DNA of 64,000 nucleotides from Methanoregula boonei 6A8. Its GTDB lineage: Archaea; Halobacteriota; Methanomicrobia; Methanomicrobiales; Methanospirillaceae. The position numbers and the translations under genes are program-made. The stretch lies in contig NC_009712.1 in assembly GCF_000017625.1 (NCBI RefSeq), positions 434,001-498,000 of the forward strand. Reading direction: 5' to 3'. The notes beneath the pieces are model-generated. The model was not told where the DNA came from. It was given only the letters and a program-made list of their open reading frames with translations, and did not search any database. This document shows, piece by piece, positions 1 through 9,100 of this stretch. Positions within the stretch are counted from its first letter, which is position 1, and the number at the start of each line of letters is the position of its first letter.

Positions 1-1
1 A

Positions 2-487
2 GCAAACTTCGACAGCACGCTTTCCGGGGTGCAGGCACTGGGGACGGTCAAATCCATATCCACGCAGGGCCAGGACGTGACCGAAGAGTACGTGGATGTA
101 CAGGCTCAGATCACCGCGTACCAAAACCAGATCGCCCAGTACAATCTCATCATGAAGAATGCCACCAAAGTTGAGGACGTTTTGGCAGTCCAGCAACAGA
201 TTGACCAGGTGCAGACCAGCCTGGACCGGGTGAATGGCCGCATGAAGTACCTCAACAGCCAGGTGGACTACTCAACTATTTCCGTCTCCCTGCAGGAACC
301 GGCACCGGTCGGAGGCACGCAGGGCCATGACTTTGTTGCTGCAATAAACGAGGGCATTGCCGGGTTCTTTGCAGTGATCGACGCGATCATTGTCTTTGTC
401 ATCGCTGTTTTGCCGCTCGCGATTGTCGGTTGTGTGGCGTATGCCGGCTACCGGTTCTGGAAAGGCCGGCGGCCTGCGCAACCGTAA
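2..487 (+). CDS. DUF4349-like exported membrane protein, 3' part
   Basis: The reading frame is already open at the window edge, so the true start lies upstream; 161 residues are visible. The visible part begins with a beta-like stretch, then a glutamine-rich predicted coiled coil (about residues 30-80 of the fragment, with YVDVQAQITAYQNQ and QQIDQVQTSLDRVNGR), the SQVDYSTISVSLQE strand, and a single membrane helix near the C-terminus followed by a basic cytoplasmic tail (RFWKGRRP). This order is typical of DUF4349 proteins, which are usually anchored with most of the chain outside. Function is unknown. The next genes downstream also encode exported proteins. Confidence 0.7.
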   Translation, partial: ANFDSTLSGVQALGTVKSISTQGQDVTEEYVDVQAQITAYQNQIAQYNLIMKNATKVEDVLAVQQQIDQVQTSLDRVNGRMKYLNSQVDYSTISVSLQEPAPVGGTQGHDFVAAINEGIAGFFAVIDAIIVFVIAVLPLAIVGCVAYAGYRFWKGRRPAQP

Positions 488-652
488 TGCGGTGTCGCAG
501 ACCCGCACCCCTTCTTTTGGCTCTGTACAATTCCTGCGGATATTCATTCAAGAGTAAGATGATATAATAATTCATAATAAATATATTAATAATTAAAAAA
601 AGAAGGCCGGGCACATATCACCGAAGAGCCCGGGCAGGCCAGGAGATTTTTC
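488..652. other. AT-rich intergenic spacer
   Basis: The spacer between the DUF4349-like gene and the small ferredoxin-like gene has a very AT-rich core around 555-600 with several TATA-like stretches. These could supply the promoter for the gene starting at 653. I see no conserved structure. Confidence 0.3.
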
Positions 653-895
653 GTGGAGATCAGACCCTCAATCACGGTAGGAAATGAAGTGTGCATTGAC
701 CAGTACCTGTGTCACCGGTCCAGTCACTGTCATACAAAACACCAGTGCATGGATCTCTGCTTGATGGGCGTTTTTGTATTGGTCAAAGGGGATGGCGTGT
801 ACCCGGAGAGGAGCCAGCTCTGCTGCATGTGTTTTTTGTGCCATGAGTTCTGCCCGGTTCAAGCGATTACCGTCCGGTGGACGCTGCGGGCGTGA
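653..895 (+). CDS. Small cysteine-rich 4Fe-4S ferredoxin-like protein
   Basis: 80 residues starting at GTG, with an AGGAGA ribosome-binding sequence about 8 nt upstream. The C-terminal half has a perfect [4Fe-4S] motif: C57-x2-C60-x2-C63-x3-C67-P followed by VQAITV, as in bacterial-type ferredoxins. The N-terminal half has five more cysteines (C14, C20, C26, C32, C36) and several histidines, whose spacing does not match a standard ferredoxin cluster but could bind a second metal site. No partner oxidoreductase is adjacent. I infer electron transfer or metal binding. The clear RBS and the precise motif argue that it is a real gene; I do not recognise the family. Confidence 0.6.
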   Translation: MEIRPSITVGNEVCIDQYLCHRSSHCHTKHQCMDLCLMGVFVLVKGDGVYPERSQLCCMCFLCHEFCPVQAITVRWTLRA

Positions 896-1084
896 GGAAC
901 GGGCGACCGTCAACTCCTTTCTTGGGACCTTCCCGCTCCTGAAGATCCCCGGCCATATACCCTCTAACCTGCAGGTTGGAGCGGACTACTCCGGCTATTT
1001 GTCAAATATATATTACATCCTGCCTCATGGTTGATTGCAAGCCCGAAGAAGGGCATATGTACAAAAAAAAGTGAGGGAAACAAA

Positions 1085-1762
1085 ATGAAAACCCGCATGT
1101 TTGTCATATCCATCATCTGCGCCGTGCTCCTGATTGCACTGGTGCTTCCTGCGAGTGCCGATGACGCCTCGCAGGTGACTGTAACGCCCGCCGCAACCAT
1201 CACAAGTGCCCCGGTCCCGGGCTTTGACCCGCTGGGCTCCTTTGAGAGTATACTTGGCCTGCGCCACCAGGACCAGAACCTCACACAGGACATCCACGCT
1301 AACGACCAGCAGATCCAGTCGAACTGGTGGGACAACCTAAACATCTTCCAGGATATCCTGGGTAACCGTGCCACTGTCCGTTCCGATCAGCAGGCAGATC
1401 TTGAGAACCGCTCGGATAATATCGGGTACCGGGAGGACATCCACGCTGACCGCGAGGATATAAGGAATGATTCGGGCAACCAGACTTCCGAGGAAGAGCA
1501 GATCGCAGATTATCGCTCCGATATCCATCAGGACTGGCAGGGTAATGCCGCAACCCACGAGGAGATCCACGATGAGAGGAACGCAAGCCGCGAAGACTGG
1601 TCGCAGATCAATTCCACCCGCCAGCAGGATATCTCGCTGCGGCAGACAAACGCGGCTGACCGCGAACAGATTCAGGACAACCGCCAGCAGATCCGCGATG
1701 ACCGCGACAACGGTGGATCATCAGGCGGGTCAACCGGGACCGCATCCAGCGGATCCTCATAA
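1085..1762 (+). CDS. Exported protein with charged helical repeats
   Basis: 225 residues. The ATG at 1085 is chosen because GAGGG lies just upstream and the product then starts with a classic signal peptide (MKTRMFVISIICAVLLIALV, predicted cleavage after ASA). After a Thr/Pro-rich stretch, residues 60-210 are extremely hydrophilic. They repeat short units of the type D/N-R-x-D-I-x-x-D with many Gln, Asp, Asn and Arg (NIGYREDIHADREDIRND, QIQDNRQQIRDDRDN), consistent with an extended helical rod. The C-terminus is a Gly/Ser tail. There is no catalytic motif and the function is unknown; an extracellular or envelope structural role is only a guess. A lipoprotein gene follows 22 bases later. Confidence 0.65.
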   Translation: MKTRMFVISIICAVLLIALVLPASADDASQVTVTPAATITSAPVPGFDPLGSFESILGLRHQDQNLTQDIHANDQQIQSNWWDNLNIFQDILGNRATVRSDQQADLENRSDNIGYREDIHADREDIRNDSGNQTSEEEQIADYRSDIHQDWQGNAATHEEIHDERNASREDWSQINSTRQQDISLRQTNAADREQIQDNRQQIRDDRDNGGSSGGSTGTASSGSS

Positions 1763-1784
1763 TTTTTTTCGCAGGAAAAAGAGC

Positions 1785-2126
1785 ATGAAACTGATAAAAA
1801 TCGGCACCGGCATCTGCGCCTTGTGCATTATCGCATTCATCCTGATCGCCGGTTGTACATCTCAGTCGGGGGGATCGGACCAGGGACAAACAACCACTGC
1901 GAGCGCGGCAAACCCGCAGGTGACCACAACCCCCACGGCGGCTTCAACACCAGGGTCGGCTGGTTCAGATAACAGTGCATTCATCTATGATTCCGGAAGT
2001 GCACCCGGTTCCGGGGACCAGAGTCAGGTAACGCTTGCATCTGATACCCCGATTGATACAAGCACCGGGGCGGCGGCACAGAACCTGTCAAGCGACAGCA
2101 CTGACCTGGGGGATATTACCCCATAA
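1785..2126 (+). CDS. Small Thr/Ser-rich lipoprotein
   Basis: 113 residues. The start at 1785 follows GCAGGAAAAAGAGC, which can serve as a ribosome-binding site. The N-terminus (MKLIKIG, a hydrophobic helix, then ILIAGCTS) is a lipobox, so the protein is predicted to be lipid-anchored at the cysteine and exposed outside the membrane. The rest is low-complexity Thr, Ser, Ala, Gly and Pro with no recognisable fold, typical of methanogen surface proteins. It lies 22 nt behind the exported repeat protein in the same direction and is probably co-transcribed with it. Function unknown. Confidence 0.6.
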   Translation: MKLIKIGTGICALCIIAFILIAGCTSQSGGSDQGQTTTASAANPQVTTTPTAASTPGSAGSDNSAFIYDSGSAPGSGDQSQVTLASDTPIDTSTGAAAQNLSSDSTDLGDITP

Positions 2127-2278
2127 GATGCACTTTCTTGTAAAGGGAAAGGAAATGTTCCTTTTTTTGCGAACCGGTTTGCCCGATCCGATCAAGGAAA
2201 TGTGAGCGTATTTTCAGGGGATTTTACAAAAAAAGACACGCGGTCCTGTCACACGTGAGGACAGGATTTCAGTTCGAT

Positions 2279-2686
2279 TCACTTGAGTCCGTTTTCGACA
2301 AAGGTTGCGGAATATTGCTTGTCGGTAGACTTGATGTGGTTGGAGACCCAGTCCCTCAGGAAATTCATCAGTTCGATGGAAAGCCCCAGCCGGTTGGCCT
2401 CGAACTCCTTCTGGAAGTCCGAGACTTTCTTGACAAAGGCATCGTGCTGCGCTTTGTGTGTAGCAAACTGCGGGTAATGGAATTTCTGCATGTATTTTTC
2501 TTCTGTCTGGAAATGGTACACGGTGTATGCTGCAAGCTCCTGGAGGGTGGCTTCAAGAGCCTGCTTTCCCTGCTTTGCCCGCATAGCGTCGTGCAGGTTG
2601 TTCATGAGGCTGATGAGTTTCTTGTGCTGATCGTCAATCTCGTTTACCCTGACGCTCAGTTCATCTGACCATGAGATTAAGGCCAT
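2279..2686 (-). CDS. Bacteriohemerythrin
   Basis: 135 residues from the ATG at 2686 (MALISWSDEL), with GGGA a few bases upstream; a second ATG 21 nt further upstream would add MIGQQGS. All diiron ligands of the hemerythrin four-helix bundle are visible in order: H in EIDDQHKKL, HxxxE in HFQTEEKYM, HxxxH in HKAQHDAF and HxxxxD in HIKSTD. Length and motif match stand-alone bacteriohemerythrins, which bind O2 reversibly and in anaerobes are thought to act in oxygen sensing, scavenging or iron storage. It is a single-gene unit, convergent with the lipoprotein gene and divergent from the pirin gene. Confidence 0.9.
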   Translation of the reverse strand: MALISWSDELSVRVNEIDDQHKKLISLMNNLHDAMRAKQGKQALEATLQELAAYTVYHFQTEEKYMQKFHYPQFATHKAQHDAFVKKVSDFQKEFEANRLGLSIELMNFLRDWVSNHIKSTDKQYSATFVENGLK

Positions 2687-2784
2687 ACTTCCCTGTTGCC
2701 CTATCATATCATTAAAGGTATCCTGTCAGCAGGTCCCCTGGCATCTCCGCCATGTTTATCCTTACGGTCTGCAAAGGCTGGATC

Positions 2785-3642
2785 ATGCCACAGGTGCGAA
2801 AAATTTCCCGGGTATTTGTCTCCCGGGAGACCTTTGAAGGGGCCGGGGTCAGGCTCCACCGTGCGTTTGGCTACTCCCAGATCCCGCTATTTGACCCGTT
2901 TCTCATGCTCGATGATTTTCGGGCCGACCGGCCGGAAGATTACCTCGCGGGTTTTCCCTGGCACCCGCACCGGGGGATCGAGACGGTCACTTATATGCTT
3001 GAAGGAAAGGTCGAGCATGGCGACAGCATGGGGCATGCGGGCAGCGTGGAGGCCGGGGGAGTCCAGTGGATGACCGCGGGCTCCGGGATCGTCCACCAGG
3101 AGATGCCAAAGCCGGTCCATGGCCGGATGGGCGGGTTCCAGCTCTGGGTAAATCTCCCCCGCAGCCACAAGATGACGGATCCGCGTTACCAGGAGATCGG
3201 GCCCATCGATATACCCCGGGCCACGCTGGACAACGGGGCTGAGTTCCGGGTCATCTGCGGGACTATCGGCGGCGTTACCGGCCCTGTGCGCGATATTATC
3301 GCCGAACCGGAATATCTTGACATCACGCTCCCTCCCGGCGTGTTGTTCTCCCACGCGGTGAACCCCGGTTTTGCGGCTGCAGCATATATCACCGGGGGAT
3401 CGGGAAAGTTTGATCCGCAGCAAAACAAGGCAATGGGCAATAGAGCCATGGTCCTGTACGACGATATCGGGACATCGGTAGAGGTACGTGCCGGAAAAGA
3501 GGGTGTCCGGTTTTTGTTCGTCTCGGGAAAGCCTCTCCGCGAACCCATTGCATGGGGCGGCCCCATTGTCATGAACACCGAGGAGGAACTCCAGCGGGCG
3601 TTTGCCGAGTACCAGAACGGGACGTTTATTAAAAAAAGGTAA
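2785..3642 (+). CDS. Pirin family protein
   Basis: 285 residues from the ATG at 2785 (MPQVRKISRVFVSRE). It shows the pirin signatures: HRAFGYSQIPLFDPFLMLDDF, the metal-binding FPWHPHRGIETVTYMLEGKVEHGDSMGH and GVQWMTAGSGIVHQEM. These supply the three histidines and one glutamate that bind iron in the N-terminal cupin. The C-terminal cupin (about 170-270) is complete. Pirins in prokaryotes are variously described as redox-sensitive or quercetinase-like proteins, and the substrate here cannot be told. Several ATGs lie further upstream (for example 2752), but the family begins near the chosen start. Confidence 0.9.
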   Translation: MPQVRKISRVFVSRETFEGAGVRLHRAFGYSQIPLFDPFLMLDDFRADRPEDYLAGFPWHPHRGIETVTYMLEGKVEHGDSMGHAGSVEAGGVQWMTAGSGIVHQEMPKPVHGRMGGFQLWVNLPRSHKMTDPRYQEIGPIDIPRATLDNGAEFRVICGTIGGVTGPVRDIIAEPEYLDITLPPGVLFSHAVNPGFAAAAYITGGSGKFDPQQNKAMGNRAMVLYDDIGTSVEVRAGKEGVRFLFVSGKPLREPIAWGGPIVMNTEEELQRAFAEYQNGTFIKKR

Positions 3643-3659
3643 AAACGTACCCGTCCCGG

Positions 3660-4448
3660 TTATAATGTAATATCGAGGATCACCTGGCTTGTTCCGTCGG
3701 AGAAGAGGCCGGTGACCACGATATGGTTGGACGCTTGCGTGGATGCGGGAACCGTGGTATTCATCCCCACGGGGAGCGAGGTAAGGCCCCTGCCTGCCGG
3801 GATAGTTATCCCGCCAGCCACTGCCCCGTTATCGGTAACGGAGATCGATTGCAGGGAGGCAGCATCCTGTCCACCTTGGTACGTAATAACAATATGGCCT
3901 GCATCCGGCCGGTAGGCAGTCACGGCCACAACCTTGGTATGCTGCACTGAACCGGCCGTGGCAAAGACCATCGTTGCAACAAAAGCTGATACAAAAAGGA
4001 GTACCGGGACAAGGATAATCAGGATTACCGGCAGCCAGAACATACCGCTCTTGCCGGTAAATCCGGTTTCACCCCGGTTAATTTTTTCTGCCATAGTCCA
4101 GGAATCGTACATCCCGTATATCCAGACCCCGAGGAGGACAAGGACCGCGATGAATGCAAGGCCCATTATGCCGGACACCGGGGAGCTTACTATGCTGGTA
4201 AAGGTCAGGGCGAGGGCAAGGATCCCAAGGCCCAGCGAGGCGAGGAAAAATTTCAGTCCCCCTAACGTGCTCCCGTTATACCACTGGCCCCATCCGGCAC
4301 AGAAAAAACTCAGGATGACCGCCACCCAGGGATCGCGGATCTCTGTTTTTTCAGGTACCGGAGGCCGGACAACCGCCCCGCACTCAAGGCAGTTCTGTGC
4401 GTTCTCATCTGGCAGGGGCATCCCGCAGGAAGGACAGAATTTCGGCAT
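3660..4448 (-). CDS. Zinc-ribbon membrane protein with exported C-terminal domain
   Basis: 262 residues. The N-terminus is a zinc ribbon (CPSCGMPLPDENAQNCLECG, residues 5-24). A cluster of hydrophobic helices follows, with a TM2-like motif (VILSFFCAGWGQWYNGSTLGGLKFFLA, about 43-70) and two more helices to about residue 125. A fourth helix lies near 135-165, and the last ~90 residues are predicted outside and beta-rich (IVITYQGGQDAASLQSISVTDNG), resembling the C-terminal half of archaeal type IV pilin-like proteins. Function unknown. It stands alone between the convergent pirin gene and the divergent GTPase gene. A related zinc-ribbon/membrane plan occurs in two proteins of the element at 59-60 kb. 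Confidence 0.65.
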   Translation of the reverse strand: MPKFCPSCGMPLPDENAQNCLECGAVVRPPVPEKTEIRDPWVAVILSFFCAGWGQWYNGSTLGGLKFFLASLGLGILALALTFTSIVSSPVSGIMGLAFIAVLVLLGVWIYGMYDSWTMAEKINRGETGFTGKSGMFWLPVILIILVPVLLFVSAFVATMVFATAGSVQHTKVVAVTAYRPDAGHIVITYQGGQDAASLQSISVTDNGAVAGGITIPAGRGLTSLPVGMNTTVPASTQASNHIVVTGLFSDGTSQVILDITL

Positions 4449-4566
4449 AAGTCCAATTTATTATAATTATAGTTAATATAATCTGTTTCTTTTCCGCGGG
4501 TTTTCTTTCCACAAGGGTAGTTCCTCCTGACCGAAACGATAAACACACCCAATACCCTCCACTTAC

Positions 4567-5073
4567 ATGATGGCAGAGGAAAAGTACAAGATTGTCGTTT
4601 TCGGTGCATTTGGGGCGGGTAAGTCCACGCTAATCCAGACACTTGATCCGCAGGCAAAGCACATCGAGGCTGAGGGCGCCGGTGGCACAACCACGATTGC
4701 GCTCGATTACGGCCGGGTCCAGCTCGGGGAAAAAAGGATCTACCTGTATGGGACACCGGGCCAGGAACGATTTGAGTTTGCCCGGGAGATTATCGGTGCA
4801 GGAATGGACGGCGCCATCCTGCTCGTAGATGCAACGTCCCCGGTTGATGAGTTCGTGGAGCACCTGCACACATCGCTCAAAGAAGAAAAGATCCCCTTTG
4901 TCGTTTTCCTCAACAAATGTAACCAGGTTGGCGCACGACCCGATGCAGCACAGGAGCATTTCGCCGGAGCAGAGACAAAGACCGTTTCAGCAAAAGATCG
5001 GCGCGGGGCACGGGAAGGACTCGAAAAGTTCGTGGGCCGGCTCCGTCCGCACACTGCAGAGAAAAAGGCCTGA
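4567..5073 (+). CDS. Small Ras-like GTP-binding protein
   Basis: 168 residues. The P-loop is GAFGAGKST (13-21), switch II is GTPGQERF (62-69), and the fourth motif reads N116-K117-C118-N119 where nearly all GTPases have NKxD. The overall fold and length fit the archaeal/bacterial MglA-like small GTPases. Two ATGs (4567 and 4570) lie side by side and no ribosome-binding site precedes them, so the mRNA may be leaderless. No roadblock partner gene is adjacent. The partner and pathway are unknown. The NKxN substitution is discussed as a finding because that aspartate contacts the guanine base. Confidence 0.85.
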   Translation: MMAEEKYKIVVFGAFGAGKSTLIQTLDPQAKHIEAEGAGGTTTIALDYGRVQLGEKRIYLYGTPGQERFEFAREIIGAGMDGAILLVDATSPVDEFVEHLHTSLKEEKIPFVVFLNKCNQVGARPDAAQEHFAGAETKTVSAKDRRGAREGLEKFVGRLRPHTAEKKA

Positions 5074-5089
5074 AAAAATGGGGCGGGCC

Positions 5090-5989
5090 TCAGCGGTTGT
5101 GTGCCGCACTCTTCCGGGACCGGCCGGCTCCGTCCTTCAGGGGCACGAACTTTCCTCCCTGCATACGGATACCGGAAACGATCGCATTGCCCGCCGCATG
5201 TGCTTCATCGGTTGTCACAGCCACCACTTCCACGGCGTCCCCAAGCGGCCCGGCCCGTACTTTGGGTGCGAGGATTTCCTGAACCTGGAAGATCCCTGCC
5301 GGGCTTGACATGTGGATAACGAGCGCGATGGGCTTTTCCTCCCCTTTTTTGATCTCCACCTTCTCGATCGACAGGGCCGAAACCGAGTGAATCGTGATGC
5401 TGCCCGATTCGAACGCTACCCGGCCCCTGCCCTTGGTCATATCGGTGGAATCTGCAATGCAGACAAGAGCGGCCTCGATGGTAAGCGGCTTTGGGATCCC
5501 ATGGTGCGAGTATATCGCCGAGAGGACAAACGAGCGGATTGCGATGCGCTGATCGGGGTCGCCGTAGATCTCCGGAAGGATCCGATCGAGGATCGGCAGT
5601 ACGATCACGACGCTCATGTCGGCATGATCTTCGCGGTGGACGGTGTTACCCAGGTCGTGGCAGAGCATGGCGGTCATTACCACGAGCGCCGCATCATCCC
5701 CGGTGCCAAACCCGCCGGTGATGATATCCGGAGTAAAAGAGGATCCTTCCAGCAAATCGAGCATAGTAAGTGCTGACGCAGTGGCGACCGTGGCATGGAT
5801 CCGGCCATGGTCGTTCATCCCCAGTTTTGTAGCGGCAACATAGTTTGCCATCCGCCAGAGCGTCTGCACTTCCGGGTCTTTTGAAAGAAGGGCCCACATC
5901 TTTTTTGCTTTGGGCCTGTGGGCAAGATGCCGGGTGATGATCCCGGTTGCATGTGCTTCAAGATCCGGGTCGGATGCATGTTTTTTCAT
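5090..5989 (-). CDS. HD domain phosphohydrolase-like protein
   Basis: 299 residues. An HD-type metal site is visible: H in NDHGRIHATV (about residue 60-66), the HD pair in AMLCHDLGN (about 110), further histidines in HREDH and SHHG, and the distal aspartate in ADSTDMTKGR (about 185). The last ~100 residues form a beta-rich domain unlike standard HD enzymes (SGSITIHSVSALSIEKVEIKKGEEKP). This arrangement is found in a conserved family of euryarchaeal HD proteins whose substrate is not established, to my knowledge. It is transcribed toward the GTPase gene and ends 16 nt from it, so the two are convergent and not an operon. Confidence 0.75.
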   Translation of the reverse strand: MKKHASDPDLEAHATGIITRHLAHRPKAKKMWALLSKDPEVQTLWRMANYVAATKLGMNDHGRIHATVATASALTMLDLLEGSSFTPDIITGGFGTGDDAALVVMTAMLCHDLGNTVHREDHADMSVVIVLPILDRILPEIYGDPDQRIAIRSFVLSAIYSHHGIPKPLTIEAALVCIADSTDMTKGRGRVAFESGSITIHSVSALSIEKVEIKKGEEKPIALVIHMSSPAGIFQVQEILAPKVRAGPLGDAVEVVAVTTDEAHAAGNAIVSGIRMQGGKFVPLKDGAGRSRKSAAHNR

Positions 5990-6120
5990 GATGGCTCCTG
6001 TACTCGTACAGTCTCACGCGCCCGGGAGATAGGTGTTCCTTTGGGTAAAAGGCGCGTGCAGACACCGACCGTTTTATATTTTCCGTCGATTAATACCCTC
6101 AACAGGGATACAGAGTTGCC

Positions 6121-9100
6121 ATGATCCGCGTCCTTTACGTTGACGACGAGCCAAATCTCCTCGACATAGGCCGGCTTTTCCTCGAGGCGACCGGTGAATT
6201 TTCCCTTGACACTGCGGTCTCGGCACAGGAAGGACTTGCTGCCCTGGAAAAAAAACCGTACGATGCCGTGGTCTCGGACTTCCAGATGCCAGGGATGGAC
6301 GGGATTGAGTTCCTTAAGATGATCCGATCGGGATATGGCCATCTCCCGTTCATCCTTTTTACCGGCCGTGGCCGCGAGGAAGTGGTCATCAAAGCCATAG
6401 ACAGCGGCACGGATTTTTATGTCCAGAAAGGGGGTGACCCCCGGGCCCAGTTTGCTGAGCTCGCCCACAAGATCCGGCAGGCAGTAGGCCGGCGCTCAGC
6501 AGAGATCCTGCGGATCGCCTCCGAGAAGAGGCTTGCCGATATCATCAATTTTCTGCCCGATGCCACATTTGCTATCGATCCGACCGGGACCGTGATTGCA
6601 TGGAACCGCGCCATCGAGGAACTGACCGGCATTCCCTCATCAGATATGGTGGGAAAAGGGAACTATGAGTACTCCCTGCCCCTGTATGGGGAACGCAGAC
6701 CGATCCTCATCGACCTGATCTTCTCTCCTCCCGATGAGATCGGGAAAAAGTATGCCCATATCGTGCGGGACGGGACCATGCTTGCCGCTGAGACCGAACT
6801 TCCTCGTGTGCGGGGGAAACCGCGGATTCTCTGGGGCAAGGCCGGACCACTCTATGATCAGAACGGGCAGGTTACCGGGGCAATCGAATCCATCCGGGAC
6901 ATCACCGATAGAAAAAAGGCCGAGCAGAGGCTTGCGGAGCAGTACCGCATGCTCACTGAAAGCACGTCCCGGCTCCGGCGGGCTGAAGAGGTGGCACGGA
7001 TCGGTCACTGGGAGCTCCACCTCGGGACCGGAACAATGTCGGCCTCAGAAAACGCTGCAGCGATCTATGGTGTGGATACCACCGAGCTGCCGATTGCTTA
7101 TGTCCTGGAAATCCCCCTCCCGGAATACCGGCAGGCACTGAACCAGGCGCTCGATGGACTGGTCAAACGCGGCGAACCTTACAGAATCGATTTTCGGATC
7201 CGGCGCCCGCTTGACGGGACGTTCCGGGATATCCACTCTGTTGCCACATACGACCCCGAAAAGCAGGTAGTCTTTGGCATCATCCAGGACATCACCGAGC
7301 GCAAGAAGATCGAGACCGATCTTGCGGCAACAAATGAACAGCTGGCAGCTGCCGAGGAGGAACTGCGGGGGCAGTACGATACCCTGGTAGAGAACCAGAA
7401 AGCACTTGCAGCCTCAGAAGAGCAGTACCGTGCGATCCTCGATAATATTCAGGATATCTATTACCGCACGGATAAAGATGGCACCCTCATTATGCTCAGC
7501 CCTTCGGGAGCCCTGCTTCTCGGGTACGCAAATACCGGTGAGATGATAGGGAGACCAGCCACGGATTACTATGCAGATCCGGCCCAGCGGGATCTCTTTC
7601 TTACTGCGATAAAAAAAGAGGGAGTGGTCACCAACCAGGAAATTACGCTGAAACGAAAGGACAAAACACCCGTCACCGTCTCCACCAGTTCCCATGCCTA
7701 TCTCGATGCTGCGGGGAGATATGCGGGGGTTGAGGGAATTTTCCGGGATATCTCGGATATCAGGAAAGCCCAGCGGGAGCGTGAGACAGCCTATGAGCAG
7801 CTTGCGGCAGCGGAGGAAGAGTTGCGGGGGCAGTATGAGGAGCTGGCGCGGAGCGAACAGCAGCTTCGCGACGATGCAGAGAACTTCCAGAACCTGGTAA
7901 CTTCTGCTCCCGATGCCATCTACATCTCCATTGGCGAGCGCTTTGTTTACGTTAACCCTGCCATGGTTCGGTTGCTCGGTGCGGTGTCCGCTGACCAGCT
8001 TATCGGCATGTCGCTGTATGACCGCATCGCTCCGCAGTACCGCGCCGGTATCCATGAACGGGCCCGGATCGTGACCGGTGAGCACAAGCCGGTTGGGCTC
8101 AAAGAAACAGTATACCTGAAGATGGACGGAACACCGGTGCCGGTGGAATCGTCCGTTGCACTCTTCCGCTACCGGAACCAGCCTGCAGGACTGGTCATTC
8201 TCCGGGATATCACTGAGTATAAAAAAGCTGAGCGGGCCCGGAGGGAACAGGAGAAGAAGTACCGTGTGGCGCTTGAAACCACCGGGACAGGATTTGTGAT
8301 CCTCGATAGTGCAGGAAAGGTACTCGATGCAAACCAGGAGTATATTCGCCTCACCGGCCACCAGGAACTCGGTGAAATTGCCGGGAGAACGGTGACAGAC
8401 TGGACTGCCGGGTACCATAAAGAGAGAAATGCGGAGGCGGTCCGGCAATGCCTGAAAGATGGTTTTGTCCGCAATATCGAGATCGATTACACCGGTTCAT
8501 CGGGCATAATAATACCGGTTGAGATCAACGCGTCGGTGATCCCTTCCGTTGATGGCATTCAGATACTTGCGCTCTGCCGGGATATCACCGAACGCAGGAA
8601 GGCAGAATCCGCCATCAGGGAAAGTGAGAAAAAGTACCGAGATATGTTTGAGATAAACAACGCCGTGATGTTCATAGTTGATCCGGTGGCCGGCAGGATC
8701 GTGGATGCAAATGCCGCTGCCTGCCGGTACTACGGATATAGCCGGCAGGAATTTGCAGGGCTGGAAATCACAAAGATCAATGTTCAGGATACGGCCAAAA
8801 CAAAAAAAGATATGGCACATGCTCAGGTAGAGCAGGGGGCGGTCTTCCGCTTCAGGCACCTGAAAAAAAGCGGGGAGATCCGGGATGTCGAGGTATACAG
8901 TGCTCCTGTCACGCAGGAAGGCCACCAGTACCTCCATTCCATCATCCAGGATGTGACCAGCCAGCGGCAGGCTGAAGAGGCACTCCGGGAGAGCGAGGAG
9001 AAGTTCCGTGATATCTTCAATAACACTACCGATGCCATCCAGCTCCATGAGATTTTGCCAGACGGTACTCCCGGCAGGTTCACTGACGTTAACGATATTG

